64,000 nt of DNA. It comes from an uncultured Pelagibacteraceae bacterium (GTDB lineage: Bacteria > Pseudomonadota > Alphaproteobacteria > Pelagibacterales > Pelagibacteraceae). A model generated the notes under the pieces. The model made no database searches. It was not told where the DNA came from and was given only the letters and a program-made list of their open reading frames with translations. Position 1 is the first letter of the stretch, and each line of letters opens with the position of its first letter. The stretch covers positions 38,896-102,895 of the forward strand of contig CACLKP010000001.1 of the NCBI GenBank assembly GCA_902607585.1. Reading direction: 5' to 3'. Below, piece after piece: positions 15,960 through 24,802 of this stretch. A program made the position numbers and the translations under genes.

Positions 15960-17197
15960 AATTTGCTAGCCACATTTATAGCCGATTTCAATCCATCCTC
16001 GTGAAATCCATAGCCAAAATAACTTCCGCAGAACCAACTATTATTTACCCCTTGTAACTCTGCAAGATATTGTTGTGATCTAATAGCTTTCATATCATAA
16101 AAAGGATGGGTAAATTCAATTTTTTTTATAATTTTATTATTATCTATTTTTATAATTGGATTAAGTGTAAGAAAGTAATCTTTTGAAGTTTTTAAATTTT
16201 GCAATTTATTTAACCAGTACGTGACACAATTTTTATTTAAATCATTTTTATCCAAAATTGAATTCCAACTTGACCATAAATTTCTATTTTTGGGCATAAA
16301 ATAAACATCAGTATGAAGATAAGCTAAATTTTTTTTATACTTAAAATTGCTTAAAAAATTTTTTTCTTTATCTGTGGGGTTTTGAATTAATTTTAATGTC
16401 TCATCAGCATGAGTTGAGAACACCACGTGATCGTAATCAAAATATTCATTGGAAGAACCGTAATATAATCTTACACTATTATTATTTCTATAAACCTTCT
16501 TAATTTGATAATTTTTAAAATATTCACCGCTAATCGTTTTCAAAACTTTATCTACATAAACTTTGCTTCTTCCAGTTACGGTATACCATTCAGGCCTATT
16601 TTTAATTTTAAACAAACCATGGTTTTTAAAAAAATTCAAAAATAGAGACATCGGCATTTTTTGTGCAAAATCAGAAGGCATAGACCATATAGCCGCGACC
16701 ATTGGAATAATGTGAAAATTTATAAAATAATTTGACATTTTTCTAGATTTTAAAAAATTACCTAGTGTCTGATCTTTACATTCGTTTTCTTTTATTTTCT
16801 CAGCTTCTCCGTAAAAAAATATTATATCTTTCAACATTTTAAAAAAATTAAAATTTAAAATATTATATTTATTAGAAAACAATCCTCTTAATCCGCTTCC
16901 TGAATATTCTATATTTGAATTTTTGACAGAAACAGAAAAAGACATATTGCTTTTTTCATAAGGTACCCGCAATGTACTGAAAAGCTTGACCAAGTTTGGA
17001 TAATTAATTTTGTTAAATACAATAAAACCTAGATCAATCGAGATTAAATTATTTGGATTATTTGTTGGAATCTCAACAGTATAAGAGTGACCTCCAAAAT
17101 GATTTTCTTTTTCAAACACATCTACTTTATGTTTTTTAGATAAAAAATGAGCAGCACCTAATCCGGATATACCTGAACCTATTACTGCAATTTTCAT
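15956..17197 (-). CDS. FAD/NAD(P)-binding amine-oxidase-like protein of the lipid-modification cluster
   Basis: The 413-residue flavoprotein starts with the dinucleotide motif IAVIGSGISGLGAAHFLS and VFEKENHFGGHSYTV, the form seen in the COG2907-type amine-oxidase-like proteins. The C-terminus has SWFCGSYFGYGFHEDGLKSA, the second FAD-contact block. It heads the leftward operon amine-oxidase-like/DUF1365/CFA synthase/DUF3833. This set is found in many proteobacteria and has been connected with light or singlet-oxygen stress and unusual fatty acids; the flavoprotein probably desaturates or oxidises a fatty acyl chain, which is an inference. Confidence 0.9.
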   Translation of the reverse strand: MKIAVIGSGISGLGAAHFLSKKHKVDVFEKENHFGGHSYTVEIPTNNPNNLISIDLGFIVFNKINYPNLVKLFSTLRVPYEKSNMSFSVSVKNSNIEYSGSGLRGLFSNKYNILNFNFFKMLKDIIFFYGEAEKIKENECKDQTLGNFLKSRKMSNYFINFHIIPMVAAIWSMPSDFAQKMPMSLFLNFFKNHGLFKIKNRPEWYTVTGRSKVYVDKVLKTISGEYFKNYQIKKVYRNNNSVRLYYGSSNEYFDYDHVVFSTHADETLKLIQNPTDKEKNFLSNFKYKKNLAYLHTDVYFMPKNRNLWSSWNSILDKNDLNKNCVTYWLNKLQNLKTSKDYFLTLNPIIKIDNNKIIKKIEFTHPFYDMKAIRSQQYLAELQGVNNSWFCGSYFGYGFHEDGLKSAINVASKL

Positions 17198-17223
17198 ATG
17201 TGATTAAGTACCAAATGATAAAA

Positions 17224-18093
17224 CTATTTTTTTTTAGGACTGAAAAAAAACTCAAATAAAATTGCTGAAATAATAATACTGCCTCCAATAATCACACTTG
17301 AAGGTGGTATCTCATTTATGAAAAGCCAAGCCCACAGTGGACCAAAAACTGCTTCGGTTAACATTAAAATACCCACTACAGCTGCTGGAGTAGTTTGAGA
17401 TCCAATAGTAATCATTATAAATCCAAAACCAATTTGAAAAGTTCCTGCTAAAAATCCTAAAAATAAGTCGTGAGACGAAACAGATAATTTGCCAGCTACT
17501 AAATATCCGATTAAAGCAGCAAAAATTCCCGCAATAAATTGTGATGGAACCATATCCACTTTTGGATATTTTCTGACTATTACAATTAATACGGCAAATG
17601 AAATAGGCATTATAAATGCAACTATATTGCCAAAAAGTTGACTACTAGATTGAATAGATAAGGAGCTTCCAATTATAAGAAGAACACCGGACATGCCCAC
17701 AATAATTGAAATAAAAGTTATTAAATTAATTTTTTCCTTTAAAAAAATATATCCAAATAAAGCTAAAAAAATTGTTTCTGTTGAAATTATAAAAAGTGTA
17801 TTAGCAACAGTAGTATGATACATAGCAAATACATAAGCAGAAAAGCCAATACCTAAAAATATTCCAGCTATAAGTCCAGGTAATCCAGATGTATGAAAAG
17901 ATTTGAAGAAATTTTTTTTAAAAACAATTAATAAATATAAAGCTACAATAATTGAAAAAAAAGTTTGCCTCCAAAAAAGAATTTGCCACAAATTAGCGCC
18001 TTCAAAAGATTTTACAATTATACCACCAAAACTTAAGCATAACGCGCCTAGTAGTACTAAAACTGTGCCAGGAATTTTATTTAATAGTTTCAA
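17224..18093 (-). CDS. EamA/DMT-family transporter
   Basis: A 289-residue membrane protein with about ten hydrophobic segments arranged as two EamA repeats, ending in a lysine-rich tail. The motifs GALCLSFGGIIVKSF and MLTEAVFGPLWAWLFINEIPPSSVIIGG are typical of the drug/metabolite transporter superfamily. The start overlaps the pxpC stop by 4 bases, so it is cotranscribed with 5-oxoprolinase subunits. Movement of 5-oxoproline or a related amino acid is a context-based guess. Confidence 0.9.
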   Translation of the reverse strand: MKLLNKIPGTVLVLLGALCLSFGGIIVKSFEGANLWQILFWRQTFFSIIVALYLLIVFKKNFFKSFHTSGLPGLIAGIFLGIGFSAYVFAMYHTTVANTLFIISTETIFLALFGYIFLKEKINLITFISIIVGMSGVLLIIGSSLSIQSSSQLFGNIVAFIMPISFAVLIVIVRKYPKVDMVPSQFIAGIFAALIGYLVAGKLSVSSHDLFLGFLAGTFQIGFGFIMITIGSQTTPAAVVGILMLTEAVFGPLWAWLFINEIPPSSVIIGGSIIISAILFEFFFSPKKK

Positions 18094-19049
18094 TTTATCT
18101 CTTTAATATTTTTTATAATTTCTGAAATATTATTGAGATGTTCTTTATACAATTGCTCAGCCTCCTGCAACTCCACATTTTGAAACGAAATTTTTTCCCC
18201 AGGTATTTTTTGTGCTAAAAAGTGATAATCCGCAGATATTACATTTGCTATTTTGGGATATCCTCCAATTGTAGGGTAGTCAGTTAATAAAACTATCGGT
18301 TGTCCGTCAGCAGGAACCTGGATTGCACCTTTAGTAATACCTTCCGAACGAATATTTGTGCTGACAGTATTTTTTATAGTTAAACCTTCCAATCGCATTC
18401 CCATTCGATCTGTTAGATTAGAAATTTTATATTCTTTTGAAAAAAAATCTTTTTGACTTTCTTTTGCAAAATAATCAAATTGAGGACCTTTTAAAACTCT
18501 AATTGTACTTTTGTTTTTTTTTGAAATCTTAGTTGAAAAATTTTTTTTATTTTTACTGTTTATTCTAATTTTTATTTTATCACTTATTTTTATTTTTTTT
18601 CCTTCGTTAGGCCCAATTTGAGCTCTGGATAAAGTAGAAACACTCTTGCAAAAAAATTTTATATCAAATCCTCCCTCTAAAGCCATATAGCCATAAGCTG
18701 ATTGTCTGGTTGCTAAAATATCAATTTGATCTCCCTCATCTAAAGTATAAGTTCTATTACATTCTCCTTTTATTGTTTCTTGGTTTGATTTAATTATTTG
18801 AAATAGTACATTGCCTGTAATTGCAATTTTTGTTCTACCTTTAATTAATTTCAGCAAGGGTCCCTGATAGGCAAATTCTAAAACTCCTTCGTCTGAAGTG
18901 TTTCCTACTAAAGCATTTGCAATTGAAAATGACTCTAAATCCATGCTCCCTCCTGGGGTAACTCCGAGGTGTTGCATATGAAAACGGCCTTTATCCTGAA
19001 AGGTAGTGTTGATACCGGATCTTAAAACTTCAAAAAAATAATTACTCAT
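18090..19049 (-). CDS. pxpC: 5-oxoprolinase subunit C (PxpC, biotin-dependent carboxyltransferase family)
   Basis: PxpC acts with PxpA and PxpB to hydrolyse 5-oxoproline to glutamate with ATP. The sequence has the family hallmarks VLRSGINTTFQDKGR, GVTPGGSMDLESFSIANALVGN and GQPIVLLTDYPTIGGYPKIA. An ATG at 19049 is preferred over a TTG at 19064 because the family normally begins just before the beta strand with VLRSG; the choice gives 319 residues. It overlaps the pxpB stop by 8 bases. A long Lys/Asn-rich insert sits in the middle. Confidence 0.92.
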   Translation of the reverse strand: MSNYFFEVLRSGINTTFQDKGRFHMQHLGVTPGGSMDLESFSIANALVGNTSDEGVLEFAYQGPLLKLIKGRTKIAITGNVLFQIIKSNQETIKGECNRTYTLDEGDQIDILATRQSAYGYMALEGGFDIKFFCKSVSTLSRAQIGPNEGKKIKISDKIKIRINSKNKKNFSTKISKKNKSTIRVLKGPQFDYFAKESQKDFFSKEYKISNLTDRMGMRLEGLTIKNTVSTNIRSEGITKGAIQVPADGQPIVLLTDYPTIGGYPKIANVISADYHFLAQKIPGEKISFQNVELQEAEQLYKEHLNNISEIIKNIKEIN

Positions 19050-19728
19050 TAAATAATTTTTCAAACTCCTTTTTTGAAATTGATTGAAATTTAACTAAAT
19101 CTCCTGGCGATAAAAGACACGGGCTAGATTCATTTTGCACATTAAAAAGTTTAGTGGGAGTTCTTCCTATTATATTCCAGCCTCCAGGACTTTCATAAGG
19201 ATAGATATTACAAAATTTTTCTACAATACCAACTGAACCTGCTGGTATTTTAACTCTGGGTGTCTTTAAACGGTTTAAAAAAAGTTTTGATCTTAAATCT
19301 CCCATAAAAGGATGCCCTGGTACAAAACCAACCATGTAAACGAAAAAATCGGTATTTAAGTGAATATTTATAATTTCATCCTTATTCATTTTTAATGTTC
19401 TGCTTACATTTCCTAAATCCATCTCAAAATCATAACAAACAGGAATTGTCCATTTTTTGCTATTTTGTGAAAAATTTAATTTGGAAAAATCTACTGATTT
19501 TAAAAAATCGATAATTTTAGAAGAATTTATTTTCTCAAGATCAAAATTAATAATTAATTTATTATATGATGGTGTATAATTTAATATTCCATTTAAATTG
19601 CCTTTTAAAACCTCCTTTTTCACATGGTGGAATAATTTAATAACACGAGTATTTATTTCTCGATTAACTTCTTCGCCAAAATCACAAACAACGCCGCAGT
19701 CACCAATATTGCTTAGTTTCTTGATCAT
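19042..19728 (-). CDS. pxpB: 5-oxoprolinase subunit B (PxpB, KipI-like)
   Basis: The 228-residue protein is the partner of PxpC. Conserved segments are IGDCGVVCDFGEEV near the N-terminus, the central IPVCYDFEMDLG, GFVPGHPFMGDL, and RVKIPAGSVGIV...YPYESPGGWNIIGRTP. The start at 19728 (MIKKLSNIGDCG) is chosen because it places this first block at the usual position; an open extension upstream would run into the divergent pxpA promoter. It is divergent from pxpA across a 52-base spacer. Confidence 0.92.
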   Translation of the reverse strand: MIKKLSNIGDCGVVCDFGEEVNREINTRVIKLFHHVKKEVLKGNLNGILNYTPSYNKLIINFDLEKINSSKIIDFLKSVDFSKLNFSQNSKKWTIPVCYDFEMDLGNVSRTLKMNKDEIINIHLNTDFFVYMVGFVPGHPFMGDLRSKLFLNRLKTPRVKIPAGSVGIVEKFCNIYPYESPGGWNIIGRTPTKLFNVQNESSPCLLSPGDLVKFQSISKKEFEKLFNE

Positions 19729-19780
19729 AAATTGATATAATAATTGGTATTCCTTATTAAATAAACTAAGGACTTGTAAG

Positions 19781-20554
19781 ATGGAAATTAATATTAATTG
19801 TGATTTAGGCGAGAGTTCAAGGTTACATTCCACTGAAAATGACCCATTATTACTGAAAATTGTTAACTCAGCAAATATAGCTTGTGGGTATCACGCAGGC
19901 GATAAGCCAACTATGGAAAAGACCATTGAAATTTCAAAAAAAAATAATGTTAGTATAGGAGCTCATCCATCTTTTAACGATCCAGAAAATTTTGGAAGAA
20001 AAAGACTTAATTTGCCTTCAAGTGAAATAAAAAAGCTAATTGTAGACCAAATTAACATTCTGTCTGATATTGCTCAAAAGACAGGAATGAAAGTCACGCA
20101 TGTAAAACCGCATGGAGCTTTAAATAATATGGCATGCGAAGACTACGATTTAGCAAAAGTAATTTCTGAAACAATAATGCAGACTAATAAAGAATTAATA
20201 TTTCTAGTTCCAACGGGATCTCAAATGGAAAAAGCTGGTAAAAAACTTGGAATGAAAATTGCAGCAGAAATATTTGCCGATAGAAATTATGAAGATGATG
20301 GAAATTTAGTTTCAAGATCAAAAGACAATGCAATGATTATTGATCCAGAAATTGCAAAGAAACATGTTATTAAAATGGTGGAGAGTCAGGCCTTGAACTG
20401 TTATTCAGGAAAAAAAATTCCTTGTGAAATTGATTCAATTTGTGTGCATGGAGATGGTAAAAGCGCTGTAAGTACTGCCATGCAAATTAAAGAAGGGCTT
20501 GTAAAATCTGGTGTGACTTTAAACCCCTTGGATAAAATGAAAAAATTTATATAA
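19781..20554 (+). CDS. pxpA: 5-oxoprolinase subunit A (PxpA, LamB/YcsF family)
   Basis: PxpA carries the ring-opening hydrolase activity of the PxpABC complex. The 257-residue protein begins ININCDLGESS and has SANIACGYHAGDKPTM, IGAHPSFNDPENFGRK and KPHGALNNMA, the metal-site and substrate-site blocks of LamB/YcsF. Its C-terminus contains CVHGDGKSAV. It is transcribed away from pxpB and pxpC, so the shared 52-base spacer must hold both promoters. Spontaneous cyclisation of glutamine gives 5-oxoproline, so recycling to glutamate is the expected role. Confidence 0.95.
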   Translation: MEININCDLGESSRLHSTENDPLLLKIVNSANIACGYHAGDKPTMEKTIEISKKNNVSIGAHPSFNDPENFGRKRLNLPSSEIKKLIVDQINILSDIAQKTGMKVTHVKPHGALNNMACEDYDLAKVISETIMQTNKELIFLVPTGSQMEKAGKKLGMKIAAEIFADRNYEDDGNLVSRSKDNAMIIDPEIAKKHVIKMVESQALNCYSGKKIPCEIDSICVHGDGKSAVSTAMQIKEGLVKSGVTLNPLDKMKKFI

Positions 20555-20570
20555 ATCAATTTAAAATTAA

Positions 20571-21080
20571 ATGGCCATTTTTAAAACAAATATTAAACTT
20601 TTGATAATACTTTTTATTTTATTGGGATTATCTTTTCAACCTAATTTTGTTTATGCAGCAGCAAGCAGCGGAGACTCTAGCAGTGGTGCCTCGGATAAAG
20701 TGAACTTATATAAAGCAGGAAAAAAATTAGTCCTTAGAGCAAAAAAGCTAGAAAAAAAAGATAAAATTGAAAAAGCAAAAAAACTGTATTTAAAAGCTTA
20801 TAAAAAATTAGAAAAAGCTTACGCTAAAGATAAAAAAAATGCCGATATACTAAATTACTTGGGCTACACTTTAAGAAAAACTGGCGATCTGGAACAAGCA
20901 GAAATTTATTATCTTAAAGGTTTAGAGTTGGACTCTAAACATTTGGGCATTAACGAATATCTGGGAGAACTTTATGTTCAAACAAATAGGATTGAACTTG
21001 CCAAAGAAAGACTTGAAGTTCTTAAAGGATGTAATTGTGAAGAATACGATGAATTAAAAGAACTTATAGAAGAAAATTAG
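20571..21080 (+). CDS. Secreted tetratricopeptide-repeat protein
   Basis: The 169-residue protein has an N-terminal signal peptide (IKLLIILFILLGLSF, likely cleaved after FVYAA) followed by a Ser/Gly/Asp linker, a Lys-rich helical stretch and two to three TPR-like helical pairs (NADILNYLGYTLRKTGDLEQ, AEIYYLKGLELDS, LGINEYLGELYVQTNRIEL). It is probably periplasmic and binds a protein partner. It precedes the DoxX gene by 1 base and may form an operon with it and the next two genes. No specific function is recognised. Confidence 0.8.
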   Translation: MAIFKTNIKLLIILFILLGLSFQPNFVYAAASSGDSSSGASDKVNLYKAGKKLVLRAKKLEKKDKIEKAKKLYLKAYKKLEKAYAKDKKNADILNYLGYTLRKTGDLEQAEIYYLKGLELDSKHLGINEYLGELYVQTNRIELAKERLEVLKGCNCEEYDELKELIEEN

Positions 21081-21081
21081 A

Positions 21082-21465
21082 ATGCATATTGTAGAACTTT
21101 TTGGTCGAGTATTTCTTTCAGCATTATTTTTAATAGAAGGCGTTGGAAAACTTTTTACGCAAGAACAAGTCATTGCGTATATGGAAGACTATGGTGTGCC
21201 TGGTATATTGTTTATTCCTGCAGTGGTACTTGAAATTTTATTTCCGCTGCTGCTCATAGTTGGTTACAAAACAAGACTTGCAGCATTGATAATGTCTTTA
21301 TTTACTTTGTCTGTAGCAATAATTTTTCACACAGACTTTAACGATGGAATGCAATTAACATTTTTTTTAAAAGACCTAGCAATCGCTGGAGGATTTATGA
21401 TTATTGTTGCCTACGGATCTAATAAATTGAGTCTGGATCACCTTCTTAAATCAAAGTCGGGATGA
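21082..21465 (+). CDS. DoxX family membrane protein
   Basis: A 127-residue protein with four hydrophobic helices. The N-terminal FGRVFLSALFLIEGVGKLF and the following PGILFIPAVVLEILFPLLLIVGYKTRLAALIMSLF are typical of the DoxX family. DoxX proteins are associated with thiosulfate or redox systems in some organisms but most have no known role. It overlaps the next gene by 4 bases. Confidence 0.9.
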   Translation: MHIVELFGRVFLSALFLIEGVGKLFTQEQVIAYMEDYGVPGILFIPAVVLEILFPLLLIVGYKTRLAALIMSLFTLSVAIIFHTDFNDGMQLTFFLKDLAIAGGFMIIVAYGSNKLSLDHLLKSKSG

Positions 21466-21917
21466 GATCGAGTAATAAAAAAAAAACAGCAGATTATTAC
21501 AAACTATTTAAGCCCCAGTTAACACCACGGAAAATGTTAGAGATGGGTGTGTTTGGTGGTTCTTATTTTAATAATAAAATAAAAGAATATCCAAAATCAT
21601 GGTTTAAAAATGCAAAACTGAGTAAAACTTTTGATGTAGAAAAAAACCGATTTAAAGTTAAAGCAGGTTTATCAAGAAAAGAATGGATGGATAAAGGATG
21701 GATTTATAAAGAGGATCCTCTTGGTTGGTTTCAATGGTATTGCAGATTTAAAAACGGAAGACGCATTCCTCATATAGACGAAATTCAAATTAAAAGATGG
21801 AAAGCTTTCAAAAGACACGTAACGGCAATAAAAAAAAACTGTGAACCAGGCGATATTTATTGCAGAAGAAGACAAAGACAAGCAATTTTGCAATGGGCTT
21901 ATAATCCTTACATTTAA
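21462..21917 (+). CDS. Conserved basic Trp/Tyr-rich protein, function unknown
   Basis: This 151-residue protein carries no recognisable catalytic motif. It is rich in Lys, Arg, Trp and Tyr: LTPRKMLEMGVFGGSYFNN near the N-terminus, then WMDKGWIYKEDPLGWFQWYC and a C-terminal CEPGDIYCRRRQRQAILQWA. The ordered aromatic clusters and the two cysteine pairs suggest a folded, possibly nucleic-acid-binding protein. It shares a 4-base overlap with doxX, so it is in the same transcript. Similar uncharacterised proteins seem to exist in other alphaproteobacteria, from memory only. Confidence 0.75.
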   Translation: MRSSNKKKTADYYKLFKPQLTPRKMLEMGVFGGSYFNNKIKEYPKSWFKNAKLSKTFDVEKNRFKVKAGLSRKEWMDKGWIYKEDPLGWFQWYCRFKNGRRIPHIDEIQIKRWKAFKRHVTAIKKNCEPGDIYCRRRQRQAILQWAYNPYI

Positions 21918-21942
21918 GTGATAGACTTAAACACAATATAAA

Positions 21943-22554
21943 GTGCTAGAAGAAACAGTAATATTTATTCAAATTATTTTTATAGACATAGTCATGGCTG
22001 CAGATAATGCCATTATTATTGGCATGATCGCAGCAAATTTTGCACCAAAAAACAGAAGACAAATTATTATGTGGGGTGTTTTTGCTGCATTTATTTTCAG
22101 AGTTATATTTGCTTTTTCCGCAACTTTTTTATTTCAATTTGCTTTTATTAAATTAATTGGTGGAATACTTCTTCTATGGATAGTTAATGAACTTAGACAA
22201 GATTTGTTTACTGTTAAAAAAATAAAATCTCCAACCAAACAATCTAAAGAACCCTCTTTTAGAAGTGGAGTTTATAAAGTTTTAATTGCTGATATTACTT
22301 TAAGTTTCGATAATGTTTTAGGAGTAGCTGGAGCGGCGAAAGAACACTATTTACTATTATTATTTGGTTTAGTTTTGTCAGTAATCTTAGTGGGAGCTTT
22401 AGCTTCATATTTTGCAAAATATATTCAAGACCACAAATGGGTTGGGTACGTAGGTCTAGCTGTAATTTTATTAGTAGCCGTACAATTAATTATAGGTGGT
22501 TTGATTGGATACGAAGTACTAACAATCAACGAGCCTTTTGCTTCTTGGTTTTAA
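21943..22554 (+). CDS. TerC/YjbE-family integral membrane protein
   Basis: A 203-residue membrane protein starting at GTG (21943), with about six hydrophobic segments. The first helix holds IDIVMAADNAIIIGMIA and the fourth DITLSFDNVLGVAGAA, the two Asp/Asn-containing TerC repeats thought to bind or move metal ions (for example Mn2+). The size fits the YjbE subgroup rather than full-length TerC. A role in metal export or in metalation of secreted proteins is known for relatives; the ion here is not known. Confidence 0.88.
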   Translation: MLEETVIFIQIIFIDIVMAADNAIIIGMIAANFAPKNRRQIIMWGVFAAFIFRVIFAFSATFLFQFAFIKLIGGILLLWIVNELRQDLFTVKKIKSPTKQSKEPSFRSGVYKVLIADITLSFDNVLGVAGAAKEHYLLLLFGLVLSVILVGALASYFAKYIQDHKWVGYVGLAVILLVAVQLIIGGLIGYEVLTINEPFASWF

Positions 22555-22570
22555 TTCGAGCAGACTATAA

Positions 22571-22891
22571 TTATTTTGGCATTTTAGTTGCACCAGTTTC
22601 CATATAAACAACTTTTCCATCTTTATATTTATAGTAAGTCATTACAGCTTCTTTATTTCCATCTTTATAACTTGTAAAAGCATGCCCGAATCCAACTTCA
22701 TCATTTTCAAAAAGCACTCTAACTTTTTCCATTTGGACGTCTTTCATGCCTAGCCATTTTAAAATATCTTGTTTACCTAGTTTTTTTCCAGATGCGTGCA
22801 TTAAAAATTGATAATCATCATGTATCAACTTTTCTCCAGCAGCAACGTCTCCATCGTTAACTATTTTTGCCATTTTTTCTATTATCGACAT
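22571..22891 (-). CDS. SnoaL/NTF2-like domain protein
   Basis: The 106-residue protein has the helix-then-sheet pattern of the NTF2-like fold, including the motif AAGEKLIHDDYQFLMHASGKKLGKQDILKWL and a C-terminal MTYYKYKDGKVVYMETGATKM. These proteins bind small ligands or act as small enzymes or regulatory domains; which applies here cannot be told. It is 30 bases after the next small gene (22922), both leftward and probably cotranscribed. Confidence 0.7.
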   Translation of the reverse strand: MSIIEKMAKIVNDGDVAAGEKLIHDDYQFLMHASGKKLGKQDILKWLGMKDVQMEKVRVLFENDEVGFGHAFTSYKDGNKEAVMTYYKYKDGKVVYMETGATKMPK

Positions 22892-22921
22892 ATTTCTTTC
22901 CTTTAGTTGTTTTATTAATCT

Positions 22922-23218
22922 TTATAGATTAACTTTACTCAATTCATACATTTGAACAACTTCGATACATTCATCGAAAATAGGTTTTGCTATCGGATTA
23001 TTACCTGAAGCGAACTTCTTCATTTCTTCTTCATTATGAACTGAGACTTTAAACATAACATAACTTTTATCTGGTGCTATTGCTGGAACTGTTTTTTCAA
23101 CATGAGCAATAGTTTTTCTTACTGCCATTCCTTCATCTGATTGCATAAATCCCATAAACTTTTCAAATTTTCCTTCGCCAGATTTAAGTTTTGCTATTGC
23201 AAGCATTTCTTTTTCCAT
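22922..23218 (-). CDS. Small protein resembling the dimeric alpha-beta barrel fold, function unknown
   Basis: A 98-residue protein with alternating beta and helix segments: MLAIAKLKSGEGKFEKFMGF, then KSYVMFKVSVHNEEEMKKFA and IAKPIFDECIEVVQMYEL. This pattern resembles small ferredoxin-like barrels of the antibiotic-monooxygenase type, but no catalytic signature is visible. It is preceded by a purine-rich ribosome site and lies upstream of the NTF2-like gene. The fold call is an impression from the sequence. Confidence 0.65.
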   Translation of the reverse strand: MEKEMLAIAKLKSGEGKFEKFMGFMQSDEGMAVRKTIAHVEKTVPAIAPDKSYVMFKVSVHNEEEMKKFASGNNPIAKPIFDECIEVVQMYELSKVNL

Positions 23219-23282
23219 ATTTTCCCCCTTTTTTTTATTCTTTTAATGCTAAGTGAATACTTATTGAATAGCAAATAAAAAA

Positions 23283-24788
23283 TCAAAATATACTGTTACT
23301 TGAAGTTTTATGTTTTTGAAGATCGGAAGTGACTTCAACGTTTAGCTTATGAAGTTCTGATTTACTCATTTGTTTTAGATTCTGAACATCTTCTAAAAAT
23401 CTTTCAGATTCTTTTTGATCAACAATATTAGCCGTAAGTGTTTTAAACTTATTAATATAATTTTCTCTCTTAAATGGTTTTTTTCCATTAGGATGAGCAT
23501 CAGCAATACCAAGTTGATCTTCTATTTTTGAACCATCCTTCATTTTTATGATTACACGCCCTCCAAAACATTTTTTCTTCGGATTAGGATCGTGATATTT
23601 TTTTGTCCATTTTTTATCCTCAAAAGTCTTAATTTTTTTCCAAAGTTCAATTGTACTCTTTTTGTTTGATCTTTCGGAAGTATAAGAGTTGATATGATGC
23701 CAATTCCCATCTTCTAATGCTACTGCAAAAATATACATAATAGAATGGTCTAGTGTTTCTCTACTAGCATTTGGGTCCATTTTTTGTGGATCATTCGCGC
23801 CTGTACCAATTACTTTGTGAGTATGATGACTTGTATGAATTTCAATTTTTTTGATATTGGAAGTATTATTAATTTTTTTATTTAAGCTTCTGGCTAAATC
23901 TATCCATGCCTGCGCTTGATATTCTGCTGAATGTTCTTTGGTATAAGTTTCTAAAATAGCTTTTTTTTCCTCATTAATTTTTGGCAAAGGAACAGTATAT
24001 TTTGCTTTAGGTCCAGAAAGTACATAAGCAATTACGCTATCTTCCCCTTCGTATATCGGACTCGGAGAACCCTCTCCTCTCATTGCTCTATCTACTGCTT
24101 CAATTGCTAGCTTGCCGGCATGTGATGGAGCAAACGCTTTCCAACTTGAAATTTGCCCCTTTCTCGATTGCCTTGTAGAAATTGTTGTATGTAAAGCTTG
24201 TTGAATTGATTGATAAATTGTTTTTGTATCAAGTTTTAATAATGAACCAAGTCCTGCAGCAACACTGGGGCCTAAGTGAGCAATATGATCAATTTTATGT
24301 TTGTGTAAACAAATACCCTTAACTAAATTTACCTGAATTTCATATCCTGTAATAATTCCTCTAATCAAATCCATACCTGATAAATTTTTTTGTTGAGCTA
24401 CCGCTAAGATCGGAGGAATATTATCTCCCGGATGACTATAATCAGATGCCAAAAAAGTATCATGAAAATCTAATTCTCTTACAGCAGTTCCGTTTGCCCA
24501 AGCTGCCCACTCACAATGAAATCTCTGATTCGAATTAATGCCAAAAACGGTTGCGCCATGCTCTCTTGGATGAGCCAAAGCCATATCTCTTGCTGAACTC
24601 ACTGGTTTTCTTTGAAGAGAAGCTATTGCTACTGCAGCATTATCTATAATTCTATTAATAACCATATCAACGGCTTCTGCATTTAAAGGTGCATTATCTG
24701 AAGCTATCTCAGCCATTTTCCATGCTAGCTGGTCTGCTTTTTTTAACTTTGCCGTTGAAGGATAAACTTTTACTTTAATTTTTCTCAA
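23283..24788 (-). CDS. prpD: MmgE/PrpD family protein (2-methylcitrate dehydratase-like)
   Basis: PrpD dehydrates 2-methylcitrate in propionate degradation. The 501-residue protein has the PrpD/MmgE features: [24 protein letters not shown]-like N-terminal helices, [32 protein letters not shown], and [22 protein letters not shown] followed by the C-terminal swivel domain. It sits 14 bases after the aconitase gene on the same strand. Aconitases often complete the methylcitrate isomerisation, which supports the call, but prpB and prpC are not in the window, so the pathway cannot be confirmed here. Confidence 0.88.
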   Translation of the reverse strand: MRKIKVKVYPSTAKLKKADQLAWKMAEIASDNAPLNAEAVDMVINRIIDNAAVAIASLQRKPVSSARDMALAHPREHGATVFGINSNQRFHCEWAAWANGTAVRELDFHDTFLASDYSHPGDNIPPILAVAQQKNLSGMDLIRGIITGYEIQVNLVKGICLHKHKIDHIAHLGPSVAAGLGSLLKLDTKTIYQSIQQALHTTISTRQSRKGQISSWKAFAPSHAGKLAIEAVDRAMRGEGSPSPIYEGEDSVIAYVLSGPKAKYTVPLPKINEEKKAILETYTKEHSAEYQAQAWIDLARSLNKKINNTSNIKKIEIHTSHHTHKVIGTGANDPQKMDPNASRETLDHSIMYIFAVALEDGNWHHINSYTSERSNKKSTIELWKKIKTFEDKKWTKKYHDPNPKKKCFGGRVIIKMKDGSKIEDQLGIADAHPNGKKPFKRENYINKFKTLTANIVDQKESERFLEDVQNLKQMSKSELHKLNVEVTSDLQKHKTSSNSIF

Positions 24789-24802
24789 TTTTCTTTCCCA
24801 TT

